A stretch of 35,007 nt of DNA from the NCBI GenBank assembly GCA_002328825.1, contig DCWI01000092.1, positions 1 to 35,007 of the forward strand, in the 5' to 3' direction. Below the pieces are notes generated by a model, which was not told where the DNA came from, did no database searches, and was given only the letters and a program-made list of their open reading frames with translations. Source of the DNA: Nitrospiraceae bacterium UBA2166 (GTDB taxonomy: Bacteria > Nitrospirota > Nitrospiria > Nitrospirales > UBA2166). Positions within the stretch are counted from its first letter, which is position 1. Each line of letters opens with the position of its first letter. A program made the position numbers and the translations under genes. Positions 1 to 8,551 of the stretch are shown in pieces.

Positions 1-329
1 GCTGCAAAACGAATAGGTTTTTCGCCACTAAGATGAGCAGGCGTCAAGGCGTATGTGCCTCGTATTGACACAGTCCAAATCCGACAAGCCGTAATCCCAT
101 CGGCCCCAGTGAGAACATAGGCGGCACCTCCAGCAACTCCACCAAGCAACGCATATGCGATTTTTGCCGGCGTGTAAAACAAATTGGCGAAGAAAGCACC
201 TATCTCAGCACCCTCCTCAGAAACTTCAGACACTGAGACCTCCGCACGTACAGACGATATCACGGAAAATTGACAAACCAGCAGGAGCAAAATACCAATT
301 GCAAGTACCCTTTTTGTCGGCAATGCCAT
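1..329 (-). CDS. Exported small protein of unknown function, partial (runs off the left edge)
   Basis: The reading frame opens with ATG at 329 and runs without a stop to base 1, so the C-terminus is missing. A strong ribosome binding site (GGGAGGT) sits 7 bases upstream. The first 30 or so residues form a signal peptide (KR, then a run of Leu/Ile/Val, ending near VRA). A glycine-rich stretch follows (LLGGVAGGAAYVLTG, about residues 66-80), then a conserved-looking end with GTY-LTP-HL-GE-PIRF. I associate this pattern with small exported proteins of Nitrospira-type genomes whose function is unknown. That association is from memory and not checked. No enzyme motif is visible. Confidence 0.7.
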   Translation of the reverse strand, partial: MALPTKRVLAIGILLLLVCQFSVISSVRAEVSVSEVSEEGAEIGAFFANLFYTPAKIAYALLGGVAGGAAYVLTGADGITACRIWTVSIRGTYALTPAHLSGEKPIRFA

Positions 330-496
330 CGCTGTGACCTCCCTGATCGTCACCAATTTGTATTTTCATCATGCTACCATTCCACACAACATCACTCCTA
401 TATGTTCCTGTACTCATTGCGTGTACCTTATATTCAGATAGCAATCACACCACCGACAGCATGCAAATCATTCTGCCCTAACATGCTGCTCTAAAA

Positions 497-520
497 ATGT
501 CATAAATCACACGAATGACA
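497..520 (+). promoter_or_regulatory. Pho-box-like half site and inverted repeat upstream of porin/pstS
   Basis: TGTCATAAATC at 498-508 matches the first part of the E. coli-type Pho box (CTGTCATAAATCTGTCA) closely, but the second TGTCA repeat is absent in the expected place. Instead, ATGACA at 515-520 forms an inverted partner of TGTCAT. The genes downstream are an OprO/P-type porin and PstS, so phosphate control would make sense. The site could equally bind another dimeric regulator. Confidence 0.3.
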
Positions 521-596
521 ATAGCAGTCGTTATCGTTCTGCCTGAAGACCATGCGACGCACTATCGCAAGAATATTATTCTTTTTATTCGCATAT

Positions 597-616
597 TTAT
601 CAACAGAAAAACAACA
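597..616 (+). repeat. 20-bp element shared with the nrdJ leader (copy 1)
   Basis: TTATCAACAGAAAAACAACA occurs here and, with one change (A to G at position 11), at 27650-27669. The first nine bases, TTATCAACA, are one mismatch from the DnaA box TTATCCACA. Both copies are followed within a few bases by a GTAT-TAGTAT-like word. It lies just upstream of a possible -10 at 620-625. Confidence 0.5.
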
Positions 617-662
617 TCGTATAGTATATTTTAACATCTTGATATTGACATCTTGGTATTGA

Positions 663-2060
663 GTGATTACAAATCAAGCATTGCTTGTTATTCCTAACAA
701 AAAATTTCCCCTCAATAGGCTCGCTGTCAGCATTGCCTTCCTTGTCATGCAAGTTTTTTCAGCTTCGCAAGCATTTGCCTCCCCAGAAAACACTTTATAC
801 GAAAACGAAATAATTACAGCCCTTGAACATAACACGATCAAATCGGAAGCGGAGCAAACACGGGAAACACACAATCATCAGCTGCCAATATCAATGAAAC
901 AACCTGCTTCACCAAACACCAGCGAACTGTTAAATCAAGTGGAATGGAGCCCTGGGAACGGCATGTCCTTTGGGTCAAAAAATGGAAATTACCTGACAAA
1001 CATAAGGTTTAGGCTTCAAAGTCGTTTTTCCACCCCATTCGACTCCGATCCCAGAACGATTGAAGGCTTTGATGCGCAAAATTCCACCTCTTTCAATCTC
1101 CGTCGGGCTAGAATTAAGGTAGGCGGTCATGGCTACAAACCATGGATTGGGTATTACTTCGAGTATGATTGGACTTCGTCGTCACTATTAGACTGGCGCA
1201 TCTCACTTGGAAAATATGAATGGTTCAAGGTCCGCATTGGACAATGGAAAATCAACTATAACCGTGAACGAGTCGATTCCTCAGGAAAACAACAATTTGT
1301 GGAGCGCTCAATAGTAAATCGTGAATTTACGGTTGACCGGCAAAAGGGTGTCATGGCGTACGGTCGTCTATTCTCAGGAACATTAACCGACCTGAGTTAC
1401 TACGCAGGCGCCTTTACAGGGACAGGTCGAGGCACGCAACTTAACGATGACACGGACTTGATGTATATGGGAAGATTGCAATGGAATTTTCTCGGCCGGG
1501 AGCTCAAGTTTTCCCAGAGTGACGTAGAGTTTCATGAAAAACCTTCAGGCAGCCTTGCATTCGGTTATGCAACGGTCAACAATAATTGCACTCGATTTTC
1601 CAGTGAAGGATGTGGCAACCTAGACGGATTTATTAGTTCTAATGATACAGAGGCCGGTCAGTTTCGAATCAATCAAATGGTGGAGGAATTCGCTTTCAAA
1701 TGGCGTGGCTACTCAATCCAGCACGAATTTCATTGGAAACAAATTAAAGATTCAGTTGAAGGCCTCCAAACAAATCTCAGAGGGAGTTATACTCAGGCAG
1801 GATTTTTCCCTCATTCCCTGATCAATGAAATTCCCAAACAACTCGAGTTAGCAGGGCGCTATGCGTTTGTCGATCCCAACACATCGGTGAAACATGTGGG
1901 AATAGACAAACGTGAGGAAGTAAGCGCTGCCATCAACTGGTTTTTCTCCGGACACAACAACAAGGTCACCCTTGGGATCAGCCATCTAACCATTGCAGAG
2001 TTGCACGCAAAGAACCGCAATGATGAACGAGTTCAACTCCAGTGGGATATCTCTTTCTAG
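663..2060 (+). CDS. Phosphate-selective porin O/P family outer-membrane protein
   Basis: A trimeric-type beta-barrel porin expected in the outer membrane, of the OprO/OprP family (465 aa, normal for the family). The N-terminus is a signal peptide with a long h-region (LAVSIAFLVMQVF) ending near AFA-SP at about residue 40. The N-terminal strands carry the family pattern RARIKVGG-----IGYYFEYDW and WFKVRIGQWKINYNRERV. The protein ends in an aromatic (WDISF), the usual barrel-assembly signal. The start is GTG, because a TGA lies in frame directly before it; no clear ribosome binding site is visible, so the start is only probable. pstS follows after 43 bases on the same strand, which supports a role in phosphate or polyphosphate uptake. 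Other anions are possible. Confidence 0.85.
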   Translation: MITNQALLVIPNKKFPLNRLAVSIAFLVMQVFSASQAFASPENTLYENEIITALEHNTIKSEAEQTRETHNHQLPISMKQPASPNTSELLNQVEWSPGNGMSFGSKNGNYLTNIRFRLQSRFSTPFDSDPRTIEGFDAQNSTSFNLRRARIKVGGHGYKPWIGYYFEYDWTSSSLLDWRISLGKYEWFKVRIGQWKINYNRERVDSSGKQQFVERSIVNREFTVDRQKGVMAYGRLFSGTLTDLSYYAGAFTGTGRGTQLNDDTDLMYMGRLQWNFLGRELKFSQSDVEFHEKPSGSLAFGYATVNNNCTRFSSEGCGNLDGFISSNDTEAGQFRINQMVEEFAFKWRGYSIQHEFHWKQIKDSVEGLQTNLRGSYTQAGFFPHSLINEIPKQLELAGRYAFVDPNTSVKHVGIDKREEVSAAINWFFSGHNNKVTLGISHLTIAELHAKNRNDERVQLQWDISF

Positions 2061-2103
2061 CGAACACACAACCACACTGCTCACCCTGCCAGAGGAGAAA
2101 CGA

Positions 2104-3090
2104 ATGATTGTACGTCGCATCGCAAACAGCCTGATAGGAATTGGGTTACTTGGATTGTTTATCTGTAGCAACGTGTTTGCCCAAAGCGTCATCCCAATTG
2201 ATCCATCACTCAAACCCTATACTAGAACCAGTGGTATCTCCGGAAAGCTCGACAGCATTGGTTCTGATACTCTGAACAATCTCATGACTCTCTGGGCCGA
2301 AGGATTTCGCAAATACTATCCGGGCGTGAAAATTCAGATTGAAGGAAAAGGATCGAGCACAGCCCCTCCTGCCCTCATCAATAGAACAGCCCATGTTGGT
2401 CCAATGTCCCGAAAAATGAAAGGCACAGAGCTCGATCAATTTGAGGACACCTTCGGATATCCGCCGACAGTATTCAGAATTGCTGTGGATGCACTCGCAG
2501 TGTATGTCAATAAGGACAATCCCATCCCGGGAATGACCTTGGCCGAGCTTGATGCTGTCTTTTCCAAACAACGACGTCGGAAACATGCCGTCCAAATCAC
2601 AAAATGGAAGGACATAAAAATCAAAGACCCGCTCGCACAATCTACCGTAAGTCTCTATGGCCGCAACGCAGCTTCCGGCACCTATGGCTTCTTCAAAAAA
2701 ATAGTCTTGAAGAACGGCGATTTTAAAGATATCGTCAAGGAACAACCCGGATCGGCCTCTGTGGTGCAGGGAATCAGCAAAGATATCGCAGGAATCGGCT
2801 ATAGCGGGATTGGTTACAAAACATCGGGAGTGCGCATCGTTCCACTCGCGCTTTCTGATGGAACCCCACTTGTGCCGGCCAACTACGCCAACATCATCAA
2901 TGGATCCTATCCTCTCTGGCGGCATCTCTATGTCTATATCAACAAACCGCCTTACGACTCAGTATCCCCACTTGTTACTCAATTTCTAACCTATATCTAC
3001 AGCAAGGAGGGGCAGCAAATAGTGGCCAAAGATGGATATTACCCACTCTCCGCGAATGACGTAAGCGAGGAACTTAAAAAACTGAATTAA
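2104..3090 (+). CDS. pstS: PstS-family phosphate-binding periplasmic protein
   Basis: Substrate-binding protein of a phosphate ABC transporter (328 aa). I place the start at ATG 2104, preceded by GAGGAGAAA, because it gives a clean signal peptide (RRIANSLIGIGLLGLFICSNVFAQS); the frame is open further upstream but only through the end of the porin gene. The mature protein has the PBP-like phosphate motifs: SIGSDTLNNLM near the N-terminus, GKGSSTAPPAL, VGPMSR, and later GRNAASGTYGFFK, which form the anion-binding loops in this family. No pstC, pstA or pstB is in the window, so the permease must lie elsewhere. It probably shares a transcript with the porin upstream. The ligand (phosphate) is inferred from the family. 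Confidence 0.88.
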   Translation: MIVRRIANSLIGIGLLGLFICSNVFAQSVIPIDPSLKPYTRTSGISGKLDSIGSDTLNNLMTLWAEGFRKYYPGVKIQIEGKGSSTAPPALINRTAHVGPMSRKMKGTELDQFEDTFGYPPTVFRIAVDALAVYVNKDNPIPGMTLAELDAVFSKQRRRKHAVQITKWKDIKIKDPLAQSTVSLYGRNAASGTYGFFKKIVLKNGDFKDIVKEQPGSASVVQGISKDIAGIGYSGIGYKTSGVRIVPLALSDGTPLVPANYANIINGSYPLWRHLYVYINKPPYDSVSPLVTQFLTYIYSKEGQQIVAKDGYYPLSANDVSEELKKLN

Positions 3091-3100
3091 CGAAGAATAG

Positions 3101-3277
3101 TTACTGCCTAACCTCACCACTCATACCAAAGATGAGGAAATAAACACTGTTGGGCCATGGATACATCACTTTCATGTCCATCTCCTGATACCGCGCGAGA
3201 AGACCACTGCCCAACCTCTTAGGCAGCCTAGAGTATTCCCAATAACGCTTCCACACAATCATCACTACCTTCCTCAT
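3101..3277 (-). CDS. Possible small basic protein, 58 aa, unrecognised
   Basis: An uninterrupted minus-strand frame from ATG 3277 to TAA at 3101, lying between pstS and the next barrel gene. A second in-frame ATG at 3262 is preceded by GAGGAAGG with 5 bases spacing, a good ribosome binding site, giving a 53-aa product. The peptide is basic and aromatic (VWKRYWEYSRLPKRLG near the start, YPWPNSVYFLIFGM near the end). I recognise no family. A frame of this length can occur by chance, so this is a candidate only. Confidence 0.25.
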   Translation of the reverse strand: MRKVVMIVWKRYWEYSRLPKRLGSGLLARYQEMDMKVMYPWPNSVYFLIFGMSGEVRQ

Positions 3278-3409
3278 TTTCTGTTCTTCTTTTTTTCGCC
3301 ACTATTCACCCACTAAACACCACTACTGTACTACTATCCACGCTAAAACCTCATATAATGATATTATTATTACACTAAATGGTTATTTATATGCTAAAAT
3401 TATCATCTC
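3278..3409. other. AT-rich promoter region before the alginate-export-type porin
   Basis: Strongly AT-rich, with TATAAT at 3354-3359 as a likely -10, about 50 bases before the start at 3410. No convincing -35 hexamer was found. Together with 3091-3277 it makes a 319-bp gap without an established gene. Confidence 0.3.
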
Positions 3410-4813
3410 ATGCGAACTATCACTGGACTTTTTGTCGCCGCGATATTGTTCATCGCCCCCATAGCCTGCCCTTTAATCGACTGTGCGTTGGCCACAAGTC
3501 TCCAGTCAAATGCCCCAGCGGACCATGAGCTAATCCAAACCAACGAAACCACATGGTCTCGCCATTTGCATTCTAAATCGACTCTTCCGAAGTGGATTGA
3601 TCTCGGCATTGAACAACGTACCCGAGTGGAAAGTTTTGATCACCCTTTTCGCCCCGGCGAATTCAACACCGACACCCAAATGCCTCTTCGCTCACGTGTA
3701 CGATTTGGCCTGAACGGTCCATCCAGCCGCATCCTTTTTGAGGGACAAGATTCTCGAAGCCTAGGCGTGACTCAAGGAGAATTTACGAACACCAGAGTGA
3801 AAAACACCACCGATGTACTCCAACTGTTCGGCTCGTTTACACTGCGTAATGTCTTGGGTACAAGCCTTCGTACCGACATCCACATCGGCCGCATGACGAT
3901 GGATTTCGGTCACCGCCGCTACGTCGCCAGAAACGATTTCCGCAATACGACGAACTCATTTAATGGCATTCATTGGCAAGTGACACGTGAAACAGATTGG
4001 CGAATCCGAGCGTTTTTTACTCTCCCAACCATCCGCCACGAACAACGTGCCGATACGTTTGATCAGAACTTTAGCTTTTGGGGAACCTATTACGAAACCG
4101 AGCAGATCCCATGGATTCGCAGCAATCTCTATTACTTCGGTCTGAATGACCAACGCTCGACCAACATCAACCACCGACAACTCCATACCTTTGGAGGACG
4201 CGTGTATACACCGCCAAAGATCGGGAAGATTGACTATGAAATCGAAGTGGCCGGGCAAGGAGGGAAAAAAGGCACAAAAGATCATTCCGCCTACAATCCT
4301 CACATGGAGATCGGATACACGTTCAATCTACCATGGTCGCCACGTCTACTCGCACAATATGACTATGCAAGTGGCACGCACTCACCAAACGGCAATCAGA
4401 GTCACACCTTTGACAAGCTATTTGGAGCACGGCGATTTGAACTGGCGCCGACAGGAATATTTGGCCCGTTTGATCGATCCAACATAAGTTCACCCGGCTG
4501 GCGTGTCATGGCCCAACCATCCAGAGGATGGAACCTCCACCTCAAACACCGGATCTGGCATTTAGCCCAGGCACGCGATCAGTTCGCAGGGTCAGGACTT
4601 CAAGACGCAACAGGAAGATCAGGAAAATTTCTCGGCCAAGATATTGAACTGCGAGCGCAATGGAAGGTCAACGCCAACATGGAATTTGACCTAGGATATG
4701 ATCATTGGTTCAAGGGTAGTTTTTTTGCTCGGCTTCCCACATCAGCAGCATTGCCAGCAGGCGGGGAGAAAGATACAAATTATTTTTATCTGTTAACGAA
4801 GGTGAGATTCTGA
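3410..4813 (+). CDS. Alginate-export-family outer-membrane porin
   Basis: A 467-aa predicted outer-membrane barrel of the alginate export (AlgE-like) family. It has a signal peptide (RTITGLFVAAILFIAPIA, cleavage near ALA-TS). The family pattern follows: IEQRTRVESF, PLRSRVRFGL, EGQDSR, VLQLFGSFTL, DIHIGRMTMDFGHRRYVARNDFRNTTNSFNG, and a C-terminal strand ending in phenylalanine (LLTKVRF). In non-Pseudomonas bacteria this family is a general porin of uncertain substrate, so export of alginate should not be assumed. There is no clear ribosome binding site before ATG 3410. The gene ends 82 bases before the convergent porin gene, with a hairpin between. Confidence 0.8.
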   Translation: MRTITGLFVAAILFIAPIACPLIDCALATSLQSNAPADHELIQTNETTWSRHLHSKSTLPKWIDLGIEQRTRVESFDHPFRPGEFNTDTQMPLRSRVRFGLNGPSSRILFEGQDSRSLGVTQGEFTNTRVKNTTDVLQLFGSFTLRNVLGTSLRTDIHIGRMTMDFGHRRYVARNDFRNTTNSFNGIHWQVTRETDWRIRAFFTLPTIRHEQRADTFDQNFSFWGTYYETEQIPWIRSNLYYFGLNDQRSTNINHRQLHTFGGRVYTPPKIGKIDYEIEVAGQGGKKGTKDHSAYNPHMEIGYTFNLPWSPRLLAQYDYASGTHSPNGNQSHTFDKLFGARRFELAPTGIFGPFDRSNISSPGWRVMAQPSRGWNLHLKHRIWHLAQARDQFAGSGLQDATGRSGKFLGQDIELRAQWKVNANMEFDLGYDHWFKGSFFARLPTSAALPAGGEKDTNYFYLLTKVRF

Positions 4814-4853
4814 CTGCGGATACCCATCTGGTATTTGTGTACCCTGTGCACTT

Positions 4854-4888
4854 TCAGGAACTGAAGGCGTAAAGCCCTCAGTTCCTGA
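4854..4888. terminator. Hairpin between convergent genes, likely two-way terminator
   Basis: TCAGGAACTGA (4854-4864) and TCAGTTCCTGA (4878-4888) form a perfect 11-bp stem with a 13-base loop. It lies between the stop of the plus-strand barrel gene and the stop of the minus-strand one. No strong T-run follows on either side, so it may work weakly or need Rho. Confidence 0.55.
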
Positions 4889-4895
4889 TCAAGTG

Positions 4896-6092
4896 TTAGA
4901 ACGAGTAGATCAGCTGCGCTCCGATAGTGGTTTGATTATTGGAAAGTTCATCGGCCGCATCCGTTCCAAAGACGTTTTGATTGGATATGTCATACCGATA
5001 TTCAAGCCTCGTCATCAGGTCGGGCGTCAGTTGATAGGAAGACGTAAGCGTCAGCCCATACAACACTTGATCAATCCCGGTTCGCGCACCTTCGTAGTCA
5101 TCAAACCGCTCGCCACGAAGAGTGAACCCTAATTTCTCAGTGGGAGTGTAATTTGCATACCCAACGAGCGCATTCCATTCACCGCCATGGCCTAACAATG
5201 CCCGTGAGTTTTGACCAAACGCGCTATCCGAAAAATCTGGGTCAAAAATTCCCTCTGATCGATCAAACAAGGCAGAGCTTCTTGCTCCATCCTGTTGCTC
5301 TTTCCCATAGTTAACCTGGGTAACGAACTTGAATCGAGAACTTGGCGTATAGGTCATCACGGTATCATAGAAAAACCGCTGGCTGCTCGTGCGTTCGTCT
5401 TGTTCAGATCCGTAATAGATGGCGTGGTTCCAAGAAACCTTGTCAGTCAAATCGAGTGATACCCCAGCTTCGAGGGTCTTAGCGTCATTGTTGTCATCTA
5501 AGTTATCCCAGCCATTGAGGGCACCTAATGTCAGACCAACCTTCGAACTGACATCATAACTGAGCCGCAGACCAGTATGAGTTTTTGGCCCGAATCCAAA
5601 AGCATATGAATTCGAAAAGTTCATGTTCTCGTTGCTGTTGATATTCTCTGCTCCGCCAAGAGTTCTAAATATCCCAGCCGTCACAGTCAGCCCCTTCCCA
5701 ACAGGAAGAAGATAGTTCACATAGGCCTCCTGAAAATCAACCTGATCAGTGGCATTCGTACCATCCTGAGCGGAGACATCAGCATTCTTTCCGAAATCAA
5801 GTGCGACAAAGAATCCAGCCCGGCTCTCAGCTGTCGCTTCTTTTCCCATAAACAGATGAGCGGTGTTCATCCGAAAAGAATCAGCTTCAGTATCGTAGAC
5901 CCGGCCATTACTCTGCCTGTCTGCCGGTTCATTCAAATTCGTCGAATATGAGGTGTCAACAAACCCTCCGACCGAAATTCCTGCCTTTTCAAGCATAGAC
6001 TTTTCACCGGCACTAGCCCACGCCGCGCCAAAAAGAATAAATGCCCCTACCATGAGCACGATCGTAACATTCACAAAACATTGCCTCGTCAT
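4896..6092 (-). CDS. Outer-membrane beta-barrel porin, BBP2 (OmpL-like) type
   Basis: A 398-aa predicted outer-membrane protein. ATG 6092 has a strong ribosome binding site (TAAGGAGGA, 3-4 bases away). The signal peptide (FVNVTIVLMVGAFILFGAAWASA) is followed by the family opening ISVGGFVDTSYSTNLN. The sections FRMNTAHLFMGK, AGFFVALDFGKNADV, DFQEAYVNYLLPVGKGLTVTAGIF and THTGLRLSYDVSSKVGLTLGALNGWDN fit the BBP2 porin family. The last strand ends in phenylalanine (IGAQLIYSF). The substrate is unknown. It stands alone, with a 321-bp gap upstream, so it likely has its own promoter. Confidence 0.8.
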   Translation of the reverse strand: MTRQCFVNVTIVLMVGAFILFGAAWASAGEKSMLEKAGISVGGFVDTSYSTNLNEPADRQSNGRVYDTEADSFRMNTAHLFMGKEATAESRAGFFVALDFGKNADVSAQDGTNATDQVDFQEAYVNYLLPVGKGLTVTAGIFRTLGGAENINSNENMNFSNSYAFGFGPKTHTGLRLSYDVSSKVGLTLGALNGWDNLDDNNDAKTLEAGVSLDLTDKVSWNHAIYYGSEQDERTSSQRFFYDTVMTYTPSSRFKFVTQVNYGKEQQDGARSSALFDRSEGIFDPDFSDSAFGQNSRALLGHGGEWNALVGYANYTPTEKLGFTLRGERFDDYEGARTGIDQVLYGLTLTSSYQLTPDLMTRLEYRYDISNQNVFGTDAADELSNNQTTIGAQLIYSF

Positions 6093-6413
6093 TCTTCCTC
6101 CTTACGATGCTGTTAGTTGGTAATCTGAGAAGCACTGCGTGAAGAAGTATCCGTTTGCAGTCATACCGACAAGCATCACATTGTTAGTACGACCAAAGAC
6201 AGAACCCTCAAAACACCTGCCTTGCCCTCGCCAGCACTCCCAGTCCGCATCCTACACGAAACCAGCACACGGCTTAGCGGACGTACAGTACCGCAGATCG
6301 TCAATCTTAGACTGTGATGCAGGTTACGGATGGGCGGGCGCCTGGCCAACACGTTCCGATGGCCTAGCGCCTACCCTTAGACTACGCGCTCGACCGTTTC
6401 CCCATTTCCGTGA
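6093..6413. other. Intergenic region, 321 bp, with a hairpin
   Basis: Separates two minus-strand porin genes. It should hold the promoter of the BBP2-type porin (near 6093) and the terminator of the Porin_5-type gene (near 6337-6371). A plus-strand open frame over 6139-6417 looks like chance: its sequence is rich in Pro, Arg and Ser without a family pattern. Confidence 0.5.
6337..6371 (-). terminator. Possible terminator hairpin downstream of the Porin_5-type gene
   Basis: GGCGCCTGGCC (6337-6347) pairs with GGCCTAGCGCC (6361-6371), with nine of eleven positions paired and a 13-base loop. It lies about 45 bases beyond the stop of the minus-strand gene at 6414. No T-run is visible. Confidence 0.35.
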
Positions 6414-7925
6414 TTAGAATTTCACCAACACGTTAATCCGCGACTTTATACGCATAGGGCTATCCGCGTCGAATGATGAATTCCCTTGCCATCTGGAAAG
6501 CTCCTCATTCTCTCGATACTGCAGGTAGGTGTCCCAGATCAGTGACACATTCTTTTGAACTTGGTACTCCAAAAAGATAGTTTGGGTCTGGGTATTGGTG
6601 AATTGAAGATCGTCACTGTTGTATTGCCCAATCGCAGCATCGGCTTCAATATCGGCATACCCATAGCCTATGAGCCAGTCACCAGGCTTACGCAATTTAC
6701 CCACAGTGGCATAGACTTGAAATGCATCGTTTTCCTTGCCTATTTCATTCCCAGCAAAGTCGCTCCCGGCCTTAGCGCCAAAGTTATGGGCAATATCGAA
6801 GAAAAACCCAATAGGTAGCCCCATGAATTCGGCATCATACTGTCCATTGATTTCGAGAATTTGATAATCCGACACAAAGCTACAGTCCCGCGTTTTCCCA
6901 TCACCGTTGCACTTTGCTATTCTCCCAGTACCATCATCATTCATCGGCCCACGGAGCTTGTTCGTCATGTTGCCAAGTGGCCCTTCCCTAGCCCCTAATT
7001 GGCCCCCAGCGATGGAATCGGCATTCTCATACGCATAGAAAGCCGTTCCAAATTTCGCTTTTCCTGCGCCTAACCCAAATTCCTCCAGTCCTGGGGTATC
7101 AAGAGATGCCAAGGCCTGTCCACCAAACATGAGATTGCCAGGATTCTTGTTGCCAATGTCCAAACGTCTTACGCCTTGATCATCAAAATCTTTCGCTTCA
7201 TCAAACTGATCCACTACGAGCACACCACCGGTGACCCCTAATTCCGAGAATATTCCAACATCCTTACGATGAAACTGCTGCACGATCCCCTCTGGCTGGA
7301 CATCGTTATCCCACACGATCTCAGCCGTCATGTTACCCGCTGACGGACGCCACCACGGCACACCAAACTTTCCGCCTGTCGTCGTCGACCATTCGTTTGG
7401 TTTATACCGTAAATATGCATTATCAAGATTCAAAAATGTTTTCCGGCTGAACCCATCACTTAGATTTATTTCCGCCGTATTTACAAAATTCGGATTTCCT
7501 GACCCCATTCGGAACCCAGCAGTCAAGTCATCAGTGACCTGCGCTGTCAATCCAAAACGCAGCCTCATCCGTTGCCGATATCGGTCAGCACCATCCGAAA
7601 AATTCCTATTTTTATTGTACTCCGTCCGCAAACGCAAGTCTCCTTGAAATCGCAACCGCTCAGCAATCTCAGCCCCCACTCGCCCACCAAGTATAGGCAC
7701 CTTATCCGGTGGAATTTTTGTTACCAACTCCTCAACCTGAGCCTTGAGCTTAGCAAGATCATCATCTTCCTGTGACCCTGCCACTCCGGCAAGAGAAATC
7801 GAATCCGGATATTCTTCCGCGGCCGCCTGAGGTAGCCCTCCATTAAGGAACCCAGTAGACAGCAGAACCCCTATTCCTGCGATGACGATTGTCATGAGTT
7901 TGCATTGCATCATGATTGTCTTCAT
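6414..7925 (-). CDS. Putative porin, Porin_5-like family
   Basis: A 503-aa outer-membrane barrel. ATG 7925 follows an AGGAGAG ribosome binding site. A signal peptide (KLMTIVIAGIGVLLSTGFLNGG, cleavage near AAA-EE) is followed by a short acidic or coiled segment (EDDDLAKLKAQVEELV, about residues 52-68) like that of porins anchored to peptidoglycan. Then comes the barrel, opening with RLRFQGDLRLRTEYNKNRN and RQRMRLRFGLTAQVTDDLTAGFRMGSG, which I recognise as the putative porin type. A loop contains a Cys pair (KCNGDGKTRDCSF) that could form a disulfide. The last residue is phenylalanine (INVLVKF). The substrate is unknown. It is followed, in transcription order, by a 321-bp gap. Confidence 0.8.
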   Translation of the reverse strand: MKTIMMQCKLMTIVIAGIGVLLSTGFLNGGLPQAAAEEYPDSISLAGVAGSQEDDDLAKLKAQVEELVTKIPPDKVPILGGRVGAEIAERLRFQGDLRLRTEYNKNRNFSDGADRYRQRMRLRFGLTAQVTDDLTAGFRMGSGNPNFVNTAEINLSDGFSRKTFLNLDNAYLRYKPNEWSTTTGGKFGVPWWRPSAGNMTAEIVWDNDVQPEGIVQQFHRKDVGIFSELGVTGGVLVVDQFDEAKDFDDQGVRRLDIGNKNPGNLMFGGQALASLDTPGLEEFGLGAGKAKFGTAFYAYENADSIAGGQLGAREGPLGNMTNKLRGPMNDDGTGRIAKCNGDGKTRDCSFVSDYQILEINGQYDAEFMGLPIGFFFDIAHNFGAKAGSDFAGNEIGKENDAFQVYATVGKLRKPGDWLIGYGYADIEADAAIGQYNSDDLQFTNTQTQTIFLEYQVQKNVSLIWDTYLQYRENEELSRWQGNSSFDADSPMRIKSRINVLVKF

Positions 7926-7987
7926 ATCCCCACTCTCCTATTCATCTTCACCCACATTTTCATAGAGCACGGCAGCACCTCCCTCCT

Positions 7988-8413
7988 TTAAGGTTGGGGA
8001 AACATCTCCTGCCGCAAATCCTCAAACTCTTCCTCCATGAGCTGCCTATGAAATCGGCTAAGTCGCGCACTCTCCTCGGCAGACTCTAACGCCTGCTTAG
8101 CAAGCTGGCGGTAATGCACCGCTAACACTGAATCTATTCCTTGAATTTCCATGTGGGAAGTCGCCCTCTCAAGATATTGCTCGGCCTTGCGCCGCTGCTT
8201 TTCCGCTTCCTTTGAGTAAAAAATGGATCGCGAAACGTTACTCCCCTGAGGCCCCTCAAGCTCAGCGATATTCTCGGAATACGAAGGATCCCCATTCGTC
8301 ACACATCCCCATGGCAGCATACTCAAAGTCACGACGAACAGCAGACTCCACAAGAGGTGGATTCCTGTACGACTCAAAAGCCCCACACCAGCACTCGTGG
8401 ATTCCATGCCCAA
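7988..8413 (-). CDS. Small coiled-coil lipoprotein candidate, unknown function
   Basis: A 141-aa protein. The TTG at 8413 is 6 bases from GAGAGG, which favours it over the ATG at 8407 (12 bases away). Residues 16-37 form a membrane-type signal (GIHLLWSLLFVVTLSMLPWGC). The Cys after WG could be a lipid-attachment site, but the lipobox is not typical. The rest is strongly helical and charged (YSKEAEKQRRKAEQYLERA, LAKQALESAEESARLSRF), as in periplasmic coiled-coil lipoproteins. It lies 62 bases upstream of the Porin_5-type gene on the same strand and may be co-transcribed with it, perhaps as a helper of that barrel. No family was recognised. Confidence 0.65.
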   Translation of the reverse strand: MGMESTSAGVGLLSRTGIHLLWSLLFVVTLSMLPWGCVTNGDPSYSENIAELEGPQGSNVSRSIFYSKEAEKQRRKAEQYLERATSHMEIQGIDSVLAVHYRQLAKQALESAEESARLSRFHRQLMEEEFEDLRQEMFPQP

Positions 8414-8551
8414 GGCAAACCTCTCAGAGATCGGCCGAATGTATCATGCGGCCAAAAGTGCTGTCAATTTCTGCATCCCTCCAAACAGAGGTGATCAGAC
8501 ATGCCTATTCCACGAAAATAATGGTCGGTAGCACCATTGCTGCTCCATCTC

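Larger units (their letters stand above)
330..662. other. Divergent intergenic region, 333 bp
   Basis: This stretch separates the minus-strand exported protein from the plus-strand porin and must hold both promoters. I see no convincing gene. It contains a Pho-box-like half site with an inverted partner (497-520), an AT-rich tract from about 570 to 660, a possible -10 (TATAGT at 620-625), and the 20-bp element at 597-616 that recurs before nrdJ. Confidence 0.6.

Noticed and set aside
2206..2925. Long minus-strand frame of 239 codons opposite pstS
   Set aside because: It is the mirror of a well-supported gene, without its own family pattern or ribosome binding site.
6139..6417. Plus-strand open frame of 92 codons between two porin genes
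   Set aside because: Composition is typical of chance reading of non-coding DNA; it contains a hairpin and no family pattern.
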